This document shows, one piece after another, positions 33,906 through 43,949 of a stretch of 64,000 nt of DNA. The DNA comes from Pseudopithomyces maydicus. Lineage: Eukaryota; Ascomycota; Dothideomycetes; Pleosporales; Didymosphaeriaceae. Location: assembly GCA_026873275.1 (NCBI GenBank), contig JANTUC010000009.1, positions 1,891,552 through 1,955,551 of the forward strand, in the 5' to 3' direction. Each line of letters opens with the position of its first letter. Position 1 is the stretch's first letter. The translations under genes were made by a program, and so were the position numbers. Under the pieces are notes generated by a model that had not been told where the DNA came from, ran no database searches, and was given only the letters and a program-made list of their open reading frames with translations.

Positions 33906-34485
33906 ATGAACGCTCGCCTTCTTCGCACCAGGCTGTGCGCATCTGCCGGACGCCCTGGAACCAAAGCCCACCACCCCACAAGGGCAAATTCGCCCATCGC
34001 TCCTCCCCTAAACGGCGCACCCGCATTCCAACGGTTTCCCTACTCTTCCTCCTCCTCCTCCTCCTCCCCCCAACCACCACCCTCTCCCTCTCCCTCTCCC
34101 TCTCCCTCTCCCTCTCCCTCTCCCTCTCCCTCTTCCCCATCTCCCTTCTCCACCGCCATCCTCTCCCCCTCCCAACCCCCTCCCTCCCCTCCCGCCTCTC
34201 CCACCTCACCACCTGGACCCTGACCCCCTCCAAAAGGGCCTCACCCGCACCTACACCTTCGCATCCTTCGCCTCCGCCTGGCGCTTCATGTCCCGCGTCG
34301 CAGACGAGTGCAAAGCCCAGCGGCACCACCCGTCTTGGCATAATCTCTACAACGAGGTGACCGTCGAGTGGACGACGCATAAGCCCGAGGGGCTGAGCGT
34401 CAAGGATGTGGAGATGGCGGAGTTTTGTGATAGGGTGGCGGGGGAGATTGGGGGAAGGGGGAGGGTGGGGGTAAGTGAGGCGTGA
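33906..34485 (+). CDS. Pterin-4a-carbinolamine dehydratase (PCD/DCoH family)
   Basis: Recycles the pterin cofactor by dehydrating 4a-hydroxy-tetrahydropterin. The C-terminal half is clear: YTFASFASAWRFMSRVA, then QRHHPSWHNLYNEVTVEW, where the HHP..W..YN motif is the family's active site, and TTHKPEGLSVKDVEMA. The N-terminus (MNARLLRTRLCASAGR) is basic without acids, as in mitochondrial targeting sequences. Between them lies a Ser/Pro low-complexity stretch, mostly PS repeats encoded by a CTCCCT microsatellite at 34080-34131. Two frame changes are needed, both consistent with one missing base: in the C runs at 34150-34195 and near AAAAGGG at 34232-34238; the total then divides by three (193 residues). 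The low-complexity part could instead hide an intron. Confidence 0.75.
34080..34131 (+). repeat. CTCCCT microsatellite inside the dehydratase gene
   Basis: A near-perfect hexanucleotide array of about eight units, read as Pro-Ser repeats in the gene's frame. Because the period is six, unit changes would not shift the frame. Confidence 0.85.
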
Positions 34486-37400
34486 GGCGTGAGGCGCGGG
34501 GCGGGTAGGTAGGTAGGTAGGTGAGATGGAGGGAGAGGGGAAGGGAGTGGCGTGGCGTGGTGGGAGAGGAGAGAGGAGAGAGGAGATGAGAGGATAGGAT
34601 AGGATAGGGTAGAGCGCCAATGGAGCACGGATGGCGGTTGGCACGTAAGCTTGAGCGCCCGCCGTCATACGCATCAATTCGCGCCCGTATGTGTGTGGCG
34701 CCCGTTTAAACGGGAGGCGGACGCGGATGCGGCTTACACCCCGGCCGATACATACATACCTACATAGGTACATACATACATACATACATATTTACATACG
34801 TACATACACACAGCGTACCACAGCGCCGCAGCACAGCAAACTCCCCCTACCATTGGGCCCACCCAGGAAATTCCACAACTCCCTGCATCGCGCCGCGCTC
34901 GTGCACTCCTGTATGTATGTATGTACGTACGTACGTACGTAGACCATGTATGTATGTACAGTAAGCACCTCGCCCCACCAACTCATCCGCCTGCCAATGC
35001 CAATGCCAATCTCCACTCTCCCCATCATGCGCAAAAGCATCGAACCCGCGAATCAAAAATCAGCATACCACGTCTCCACACATTCAGCACTTTTCTTACC
35101 CGGTTTCTGACAAGCTCCTTATGTCAGCCGACCGCACTTCGCTTGTCGTTCGTGCGTGGGGCGTTGGCTGCGTTGGGTGGTGCTGTTGCGATGGGCTGAT
35201 TTTCGTTTTTTGTTTTTGTGGACGGTATATGTGTGTCTCAATGGACTTTTGTGTACATGTACGGTTGTATGTATGTATGTATGTATGTGTTTATCTACAT
35301 GTATCCATCCACATACACTCTCTACGTAAACGACCAGGCGCACAAACGCAGTGCCAAACTCCGCCCCGGAGATAAGGGCGAGTACCGTGCACAGGTGGGG
35401 TGGTTTGCCTAACGCTTATACATACGTACAGCCACAGCCACACTCCGCACTCTAGATACCTACATGTTCTATCCCACTACCGTACATACATACGCACGCA
35501 CGTCAATACATGTATATACATACATGTAGACAGGTGTGCATACCCGTTGTTTCAGACTGACAAGGCTGTCTCATATCATACTCGTATTGTCCGCCTTGCG
35601 GAGTTCTACCTATCTCGCGCGAGGCTTGGAGGTCGGGGCCGTTGGTGGGGTGTATGTATGTAGATCGGTATGCCTCCGACCGGGGAGGCGGAGGGGAAGG
35701 GTTGGGGGCCAGAGATCTTGAGGGCGGGGGTACACATACATACTGTGGGGACTCGTGATTTACGATGTAGAGGCTATTAATAGCGTTTGGGGAAGGGATA
35801 GGGTTGGAGAGGGTGGTAGGGAGTCGGTGGGGAGGAATTAGATCTGCATCAGCACCTGGGGCCCTTAAATGACTTGATATTGTTATTTTAGAAGATATTG
35901 AAGTAAAAGAGTAAGGCTATAGACCAATTCAGCGAGGATAAGCAGAAGAAAGTAAAAAGGAAAGGGCCTGTCACTAGACGGCTCGATATAGTCCGTGGTA
36001 GCAGCGAGCGAAGTGCGCAACGCTTCACTGTACACTCTAGAAACATCGCCGATGCCTAGATTCCCACCACTTTGAACGTGCCTCTACAACCTGCCGAGAG
36101 TACACTCTATATGGTTACAGCTATTCCCCGTTCGCAGATGCTCTCTGCCCTCTCTACAGATGTATATATGTAACTATCCGCTCGCTCGCTCGCTCGTCAC
36201 CACCGTCATCGTTCCAGAGGCTTTCCTGAAAGAGATCCCCAATTTCACAGAGAAATACAGACCTGGAAATAGAATCTACCTAGATGGCTTCGTGGACTGA
36301 ACACCCAGAACGGGTCACGGCCCCACGGTGAAGGGAAGGGAAGGGAAGGAACGTACCCGATCTATGCCCAACGTCACGCGATGGAAGGAGAGAGGTTTGC
36401 TTTTCCACCTTGAAGCTTGATCCCGGCACGACGTATGTTTTTTTCTTTTTCAATTAGACATTCTGCACGGCGGCCAGCTGTGGACTGGGAGCGCTGGCCG
36501 GAATGCGATTACATACTGGCCATTACATTTTTGCATGAGGTTTCCCACCATCCGGTCGATGCCAGCAAAATCCGTCCTGAGGTCAGGTCCAGCAGACCCC
36601 CATGGAGAGTAGTGTCTTTGCGACGGGGGATTCAAGAATATCCTTCCCGCTCGACTCTCCCTGGTGCTTCTGGACGCGGAGAGAATCGAATCGACAGTGT
36701 GCTAGACATGGTGTGGAGTTGTTCGGCCTTGTGCTGAACTTCGGCGAGAAGACTAGGGATCTTATTGAAGGTCCACCCCCGCTTGGCAACTTCTTTGACA
36801 TTCATCTCTGTTTTCTGAGTTGCGTCTGTCGCTCCAGTAGGTTCGGTACCCAGAGCCTTTTTACAGCTTGTGCATGGCTGTGCAATACCATGCGAGATAT
36901 CCAATATGGCCAAAATCTCTGACGAATGGGTCTTACTTATGTACTCGTTCTCTGGCTCCTCAAACAACTTCAAAAAAACAACTAGAAGGTTGGCGGTGAG
37001 GAGCAGAAAGTTGTCGGTAGCTTGGTTGAGAGAGTCGAATCAACTCTTGATTTCTGTCCCCCAGCTTGATGAGGATGTTCAGTTTAGAAAGGATGTCCGA
37101 GACCGACACGGTGATTGTGTGGCGGAGGTGGGTTTTTGGCGACTAGTGATCTGGCCAATGGTCACTGCGGGCGCAACGCAACAATCCACTCAGGTTTAAC
37201 TCCAATGCAGAACAAAAGTCTTGCTATATTGGTCTGGGGAACATTCTACCTGTAGACTGATCTGTGAAGCCAAAGGGCGCCACATTATTCATGAAATGGT
37301 GCTATTGTGGGGTGGGGTGCTTAGGTAATGGGGACACCGACTGTTGCCTCACCTGGTGGTGCCCAGGCTCTTATGATATTAAATGCTTTGGCCTGTGCCA

Positions 37401-37529
37401 CGCGACGTAACAAAGCTCCCCACCACAAGACAGTAACTTCCTCACCTCCTCACGCACACACACACACACACACACATACACACACACACTCTCTCTCTCT
37501 CTCCCTCTCTCCTTCTCTCACCCAATTCA
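34486..37529. other. Gene-free region with TACATAC/TACGTAC islands and microsatellites
   Basis: From 34735 to 35760 the sequence is full of TACATAC, ATGTATGT and TACGTAC runs. 35800-37450 is plainer. A minus-strand open frame at about 36632-37000 (with a CTSCKK motif) has no ATG and no family match; it may be a gene remnant. A CA-then-CT dinucleotide tract at 37454-37510 sits just upstream of the SET gene ATG and probably belongs to its promoter or leader. Confidence 0.45.
37454..37510 (+). repeat. CA/CT compound microsatellite
   Basis: About 17 CA units with one interruption are followed by about ten CT units, 20 bases before the SET-domain start codon. The CT part is pyrimidine-rich as in many fungal core promoters. 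Confidence 0.8.
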
Positions 37530-39065
37530 ATGGAAAACTGGCTCAATCAATCTGGAGCGTCAGGCTTGAACGGCCTCGAGCTTGCAGACTTCTCGGATAC
37601 AGGCCGCGGTGTCAGAACGCTGCGGAAATTCGAGGAAGGAGAAAAAATCCTCACCATTCCGCATGGCGTTCTCTGGACAGTCAAAAACGCATATGCTGAT
37701 CCCATCCTTGGGCCAGCCCTTCGTTCTACGCGGCCACCACTATCCGTCGACGACACCTTGGCTACGTATATGCTTTTTGTTAGGTCACGTGATTCGGGAT
37801 ACGATGGGCTGCGAAGCCATGTGGCGGCGCTGCCTGCGAGCTACAGCTCGAGCATCTTCTTTGTCGAGGCCGAGTTGGAAGTTTGCGTGGGAACGTCGCT
37901 CTACGCTGCCACGAAGCAGCTGGATCGCCAGATCAAGGACGATTATAAGGGATTGGTAGCGCGACTGTGGGGGCGACATCAAGAACTATTTCCACCCGAC
38001 AAATTCACAATCGAAGATGTAGGCATCACAACACGCGAAAGATGCTGCGAATCGGTTACTAACACTTTTTCCTATCTTTCAGTACAAGTGGGCGCTCTGC
38101 ACCGTATGGAGCCGTGCTATGGATTTCCAGCTGCCCGATGGAAATTCAATTCGACTAATGGCCCCCTTCGCGGATATGTTGAACCACTCTTCCGAGCTCA
38201 AGCAGTGTCACGCCTACGATGTCTTGTCTGGGAATATTTCCATTCTTGCCGGAAAAAACTACGAACCGGGGGATCAGGTACGTCCGTCTTGCTTTTTAAT
38301 CCTTCTAATGAGTGCGCTTAACCAGAGACATTCTTCCAGGTTTTCATCAACTATGGGCCTATTCCAAACAATCGCCTTTTACGTCTCTATGGGTTCATCG
38401 TGCCCAGCAATCCCAACGACAGCTATGATCTCGTCCTCGCGACACACCCCATGGCGCCATTCTTCGAGCAAAAGCACAAACTCTGGTTGTCGGCTGGGCT
38501 CGATTCGACCTCTACCATCTCTCTTACTCTCACCGATCCGCTACCAAGAAGTGTCCTCCGATACCTCCGTATTCAACGGCTGCACGAATCGGATCTTGCC
38601 ATCATAGCGCCTCGAGAGAGCGATACCGCAGTGGAGAAAATCAGCGATCCAAACGAAATGGAAGTCCTACACTTTCTGGTAGAATCAATCTCCAGTCTCC
38701 TCGACGGTTTCGGAACTCCACTCGAAAAGCTGGAAGAGCAACTCGCAGAGGGGTTCTATTCCCCGGGAGGCAACGCATGGTCGGCGGCGCACGTCAGCTT
38801 GGGTGAACAGCGGGTGTTGAGATTGGCGAGGAAGAAAGCAGAGGATCTTTTGGCGGCGGTAGAAAGTGTAGGTGGAAATGGGAAGAGCCTGTTATCGGCA
38901 CCGGCCCAATGCGCGAAATGCGGGGATGCTTCTGTGCAGTTGATGCAGTGCGGAAGGTGTAAAACCGTTATGTACTGCGGGCGGGCGTGCCAGGTTGCCC
39001 ATTATAAAGAGCATAAGGCGATATGTCGAGCTATGGTTTCTAAGAATGGTTCTGAGGGGAACTAA
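37530..39065 (+). CDS. SET-domain lysine methyltransferase-like protein with C-terminal MYND finger
   Basis: Exons are 37530-38018, 38083-38277 and 38340-39065 (469 residues, no frame problem). Intron 1 has a perfect TTACTAAC branch. The first part fits the SETD3/Rubisco-methyltransferase class of SET proteins: DTGRGVRTLRKFEEGEKILTI, DMLNHS, then NYGPIPNNRLLRLYGF, which forms the cofactor and substrate site. A helical Rubis-subs-bind-like region follows. The last 60 residues are a MYND zinc finger: CAKCGDASVQLMQCGRC, MYCGRACQVAHYKEHKAIC. The likely role is methylation of a cytosolic or ribosomal protein, with MYND giving a partner contact. In SMYD proteins MYND sits inside the SET domain, so the order here is different. 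Confidence 0.9.
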
Positions 39066-40307
39066 AAACAGTTTTGTCTGGTTTGTGTTTTGTATAATGG
39101 TAAAAAGGTGTCGAGTCAACTCGATGGCGGAAAAAAACGGTTGGAAAAAAGATTGTCTGCCCACTACATAGCGTAAAAACAAGTAGCGTGTAAGAAAGTG
39201 AATTCGTCGGATAAAATCATATCTACTTACTACTTGATAATTCACTCACCCACACACTTTGACAATTAGCTTCATAGAACACAAATGATACATTAATTAC
39301 TCGGCCCGATGTGGATCCTTCAGAGGCTGATATTATACCTGATTATACGAAGTTGATTTTGTATGTCTACTTTGATATCACTAGACTCTCATCCCTGGGT
39401 ACAGAATCGTATTGTTTGGACTTTCAAGATCATAGTACGATTAGATATCCGTTTTCAACAGAGATAAAGGGGAAAAGTGCATTCGAACAAGTGTTGGTTT
39501 GTTGGATATCAGAAAGCATGGAAACCAACTGAAACATGTTTTACATAAAACCGAGTGTGTCTATAGCCTCTATAACTTTATTGTATTACTGAATGGTAAT
39601 TGTAGATCATAGTCTCGGTGCCTCTGTGTCAAGGACACGAAAGAATCATAGCCGTAGGAAAGGTCTGTAACTTGACTATTTGTCTCGTACCGATACTTCT
39701 CGAGAGGTAGTTCATGTAAACACCCAGCCAGATCTTCCAGCGCTACTCCGATGCTATCTACGCATTCCGACGTGGAGAATATCGATAGGTGTATCAAGAC
39801 AGAAGAGGGTCTTAAAGACGCAATTATGCCGGGTTCGTAACTACCATTGAACACACACGCCTCTACAGTAAAGCGCTAAGAAGTTTACCAGTCGTAAATA
39901 GCAACTGGTTGAGGGTCGTTCTGCGCGCGTGCATTAACGTGTTCGCCCAGTAAGAAGGCCAAGGCGGCGCTAAGCCTCAATTATTTTATATTTCCTCCAA
40001 GCTGCGCTGTGAGCTTCCTTTTCTGGAAAGGTTGTACTCGGCTCTGTCATCAAATCCAACTAGTTTAGCCCCCACCCAGGTATGTTTAGATTTTTCACCG
40101 AGTACATACGAGATCCTTACAGAAGGGGCCCACTGTTGTCGGTGAACTAACAATAGCCAATTCTCCGGTGAGACAGGATGTCGTCGTACGCATTTAAGAA
40201 AGAGCTGCTTCTCCCTCAATGCTCGTTCTAAGCTCTCAAACCATACCAGAGAACGTCGTACGCATCGCCAGCTCATATTAATCATAATATTCTCAACCGT
40301 CAACACC
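39066..40307. other. Intergenic region with dispersed repeat copy B
   Basis: AT-rich. Copy B of the dispersed repeat begins 24 bases after the SET gene stop. Frames at 39311-39532 (+) and 39570-39854 (-) show no family signature. The right end is the LysM gene promoter. Confidence 0.45.
39089..39193 (+). repeat. Dispersed repeat, copy B
   Basis: Matches 2925-3029 at roughly 80 percent by eye, same orientation. It contains the imperfect palindrome TCGAGT-CA-ACTCGA. Confidence 0.6.
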
Positions 40308-40859
40308 ATGCGTTCTTTTGCCTTCGGTATCGCTTTTCTACCCTTTCTTTCAGCTGCATGGCTAGTGGACCCTCCAACCACCGCAGCCCCCGATACCATC
40401 CAGGACTGTACATTTTGGGCAGTTGCTGAACGAGAGGAAAGCACATGCAAAGCACTTGTTGATTCATGGATGTTCTCCATGAGACTGTTCAAACTATACG
40501 TATGAATCTCTACTCCAGGTTGACATCATAATGCTAACGTGACGATCGATTAGAACCCAAGTACCGTGGACAACTGTAATCTTGTTGTCGGCAACTCGTA
40601 CTGCATCGAGCAGAATTACGATCAACTACCAGCAGATCCCCCTTCCGACGCCGAGCTCCTTGAATACTGTCAGGCTACGGGATATTCGTATGCGCAAGAC
40701 TGTGAGCGTTGCATGTACCGCTGCACGGGAAATCCACTCTATTATGATAGGTGCTTTGACAGCCTCTTCTTCGACATCAGATCCATTGCAGGTATCTGCA
40801 AGATGAATGGCGGTAAGGATTGCGAGGAGTATGCGGTCAATTCCCAGTGTAAAAAGTAG
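40308..40859 (+). CDS. Secreted LysM-domain protein (effector-like)
   Basis: Exons are 40308-40499 and 40554-40859 (intron 54 nt, GTATGA donor, TGCTAACG branch), giving 165 residues. A signal peptide (MRSFAFGIAFLPFLSAAWL) is followed by one LysM module: IQDCTFWAVAEREESTCKAL, then the splice, then NPSTVDNCNLVVGNSYCIEQNY. The Asn-Pro-Ser turn and the C..L..G..YC end are standard fungal LysM. The downstream 75 residues are Cys-rich (ten or so cysteines) and unrelated to LysM. LysM effectors bind chitin fragments and mask them from plant immune receptors, or protect hyphae; which applies here cannot be read from sequence. The frame is intact. Confidence 0.85.
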
Positions 40860-41741
40860 GAATGTATGAGTTGCATGCATATAGACGGGGCCAATCGCAG
40901 CATATTAGCGAACTGTAATCACTAATGGATAGTTCTTGTCGATGTGTCCTGTATCCGCAGGACTGGCTAGAAGAACTCAGACGATATATTACTTAGCATG
41001 AAAATACCAACATTTTTTTACTATACTATTTTCAAAGCACTGGTGAAAACTAGAGACGAAATATATGGATTGGAGGTAAATTAGAACAAATCCTTGGGGG
41101 GCTACGCAGTACTGCCGACTTGTAGGAAATATACTATTTAGATATAAAGGAACTATATTACGTGGCCAGGCTAGTCGGCGGGTAGCTATTGTATAGGATG
41201 ATATGTTTCTGTAAGGATTCCTGTATAACAGGTGTGACACTTATATAGGCTAGTTACAGCCTTAATAATACCTTATTTAAGGTAAAGTAGACAACCGGCG
41301 AGATAGTATGATATTTCGGATACTGTATTTTCGCCCCAGTATCTCTGGATATTTCTTTGCGCGCTCGCGCAACCGCTTCTCTATGTGCTGCTTACCTGGG
41401 TCTGCTTGAAGAGTGTGAGGATTCGTGAGACCTAGACTTATAAAAAGATGAATTACAACTTTATGATCATGAATCCCCTAGAGAACATTTTCACATATAC
41501 ATGCACATGGATTTGCCAAACCATGCCATTTTCTTGTTCTGTTCTTTTTTTATCTTGTGTATTGGAAAAAATAGGAACTGAGTGCGGAGCTGACTAGATG
41601 CACATGGTTGGTTGGAAAAAAGCTTTCTCTTCTCTTATGGCGGTATAAAAAGTTGCGTGTATTTTTTCCTTATCTTATTTCGTCTTTTCATCCACACATG
41701 TGTGATTTTATACAGGTTAGTCCGATGCGGCCCAGCTTTCA
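40860..41741. other. AT-rich intergenic region
   Basis: Convergent 3' flanks of the LysM gene and the minus-strand hydrolase. No gene, and no obvious repeat beyond A/T runs. Confidence 0.5.
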
Positions 41742-42664
41742 TCAGAGATACCTAGCAAAGAACTCGACAACTTTGGGACCAGCCACTTCGAGATCATCAT
41801 ATAAATCAAAATGATTTTTTCCTTCAACAGTAAAGAGTTCTTTCGGCTCTTGGGCCGCATTTATAGCCGTCTTACTGTAGTGCAGCGTTTGTGCCTTGGC
41901 ACCAGCAATCATGAGCAGTGGACGAGGCGAGATGAGATGCTGAAAGTTGAACGAGTCGTAGCTGACCATAAGATCATAGCTCACGGGAGGTACCTTCTGG
42001 TCGGACCGTTCGTGATGACCTCTCTTAGATCCGTAGTATGCTGCCGCATCTTTGAAGAAAGAGTCCGCATCGTCGGGTATCTGAGAGATATCGGTGCTGA
42101 ACATCTGTGGAGCTTCGGCAATCGTTCCGTTCGCTTTGTTCGACCGCCATTGGCCTGCAGCATTGAGGGCGCCCGCGATGGCCTCTGGATTTTCTTTCAG
42201 ACCTTCGTGAAGTCCCCGCAGCGTGTCATGCGGCCTACGCAAGCCGCACTGACAGTAGCAAGTGCTCGAATGCGGCCGTCTGACTGAGCAGCATACGATG
42301 TGTAACCGCCTGAGGCACAGATTCCTAGTACACCAATGCGGTCTCGGTCAACTTCGCCCTTCAGGGTTGTCAAATAGCTCACGGCGCCCTTGACATCTTC
42401 CACACGTTGGTGTGGGTCCTCCAGACCGCGAGGCTCTCCCTCACTTTCGCCTTGGTACGCGGCGTCAAACGTGAGCGCGTAAAAGCCAGCCTCAGCCAAC
42501 TTTCTTGCGTAATCGGCTGAGGTCTGCTCCTTGACGCCAGTCATAGGATGACTGACGACGACGGCAGCCCCACTACGGCTAGGAGAGCCTTCGCTTGGAC
42601 TGTAAAGCTCACCACATACCTGTAGCGTGAAAGATGGAAAGTAAACTTTCTTCGGTGGTGACAT
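41742..42664 (-). CDS. Alpha/beta hydrolase, dienelactone-hydrolase/YcjY-like
   Basis: The upstream in-frame codon at 42670 is TTG, so I start at ATG 42664. Markers are VVVSHPMTGVKEQTS (oxyanion region), FDAAYQGESEG, the nucleophile elbow GVLGICASGGY with Ser, and GKNHFDLYDD with the catalytic His. A serine hydrolase acting on an ester or lactone is likely; the substrate is unknown. One base is missing at the C run 42214-42217; adding it joins CVGRMTRCG to LHEGLKENPEA and gives 307 residues, divisible by three. No intron is needed. Confidence 0.8.
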
Positions 42665-43949
42665 CGCCAAGACTTCGAATATGAGGATGCTAAAGGTAAT
42701 ACTCTTTCAAAATGCTTCGGCGCAGGGAGGGAATCGATATAAGTAGGTAGTGCCAGATACGTCTTTTTGGTACCCTACATATCGACAGATACGCCATAGG
42801 GCGGGGTAGCTTACTCAGAGCCTTTTCCGAGCCTAGGTGACTAGAGCCTTAAAGGTCCGAAGCATTTCGGAGGTCCTGGCTGGACTGCTAGTCTAAGACC
42901 TCAACAATGGAAAGTATAATGCTCTAGCCGGAAAATGACCGCCTAACCACTGCTTGGCGTGACAATTCCCCGCGTACCAATATTTCTGCTCAACGTGCCA
43001 CTACCTAGGTATTCTGTATGTCACCTGATCTACCTACCATCAAGGCTAGATAACTCAAAACGTGTCTGTCGCAATTTCATAATGGGCGCGTTCTGCCGCA
43101 AGAGCACATGAGACTGTTCCTCCAAGCAGCAGACAGTGATTACAACGAGCTCCAATGGCAACCTCTTAGCAAGACGATCCCTATGTCGAACAGACATTCT
43201 TCTCGACTGATGCTGCAAAGCCTTCGGCTATTCATGCTAGAGTTACCTAAAGACTTTTTTTTCCATAAAATCTAGCGACCAAACACGTTTTTGTGCCAAG
43301 TATCGTTCTAGCAATAGACAGACTGCAAGTTTCTCATTCAGCTTAACTACATAAAACAATCCGATCATTCCGTGCTGAGAAAATCGGGCCCTCACAACCG
43401 CGACCTCAGCTCTCAACAGACTTGGAAAGCAGTCAACTCTGCGAAGCTCATTGCCCACCGGTCCGAGGATATAATCAACAGTGACCTCCAAACAAGGCCA
43501 CGTCAGATCCAGAACACTGCAAAGCTTCAGCATCCGAACTGAACATCATACAAGCAAGCGTGGGGTGCGAAGCAAGAGCTCCAGCACGTGCATAGCACAT
43601 TTTTAGAGGCACAACAGTCTTTCCAGCTGGTGATCCCAGTCTGTTTCTAGAGATAATTACGGAAAACGGACCCAATGGACAAATAAACCTAGACGAATGA
43701 AGCTTCGCTACTTCGAGGGCAAATGCTGCCATAACCAGGAACGACGACAGGTCCTTCGAATGGTGTTATGTTGCACATACCGCGAGCTTCTATCCATGTA
43801 TTCTGGTATCCTTGAAGTTTTATACGTGTTGATGGTGCACATATGAAATCGGATAACAGCTTTGTCGTTCTCGTTGTGATCACGAGTGAGAAAAGCGATA
43901 TTCTTTTTTAAATTGTCTCTATTGAAAGATTCTCTTTGATTCATTTTAA
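42665..43949. other. Transition between the gene block and the transposon block
   Basis: Several minus-strand frames (43243-43533, 43475-43732, 43689-43883) overlap in a way that could be a decayed gene, but I recognise no domain. AT content rises sharply after 43900. Confidence 0.35.

Noticed and set aside
33868..34785. 305-codon minus-strand ORF
   Set aside because: Antisense to the dehydratase gene; composed of Arg/Glu repeats from the CTCCCT tract.
36632..36973. 113-codon minus-strand ORF with a CTSCKK motif
   Set aside because: The start codon is TTG and no ATG precedes the upstream stop; no family recognised. Kept only as a possible remnant.
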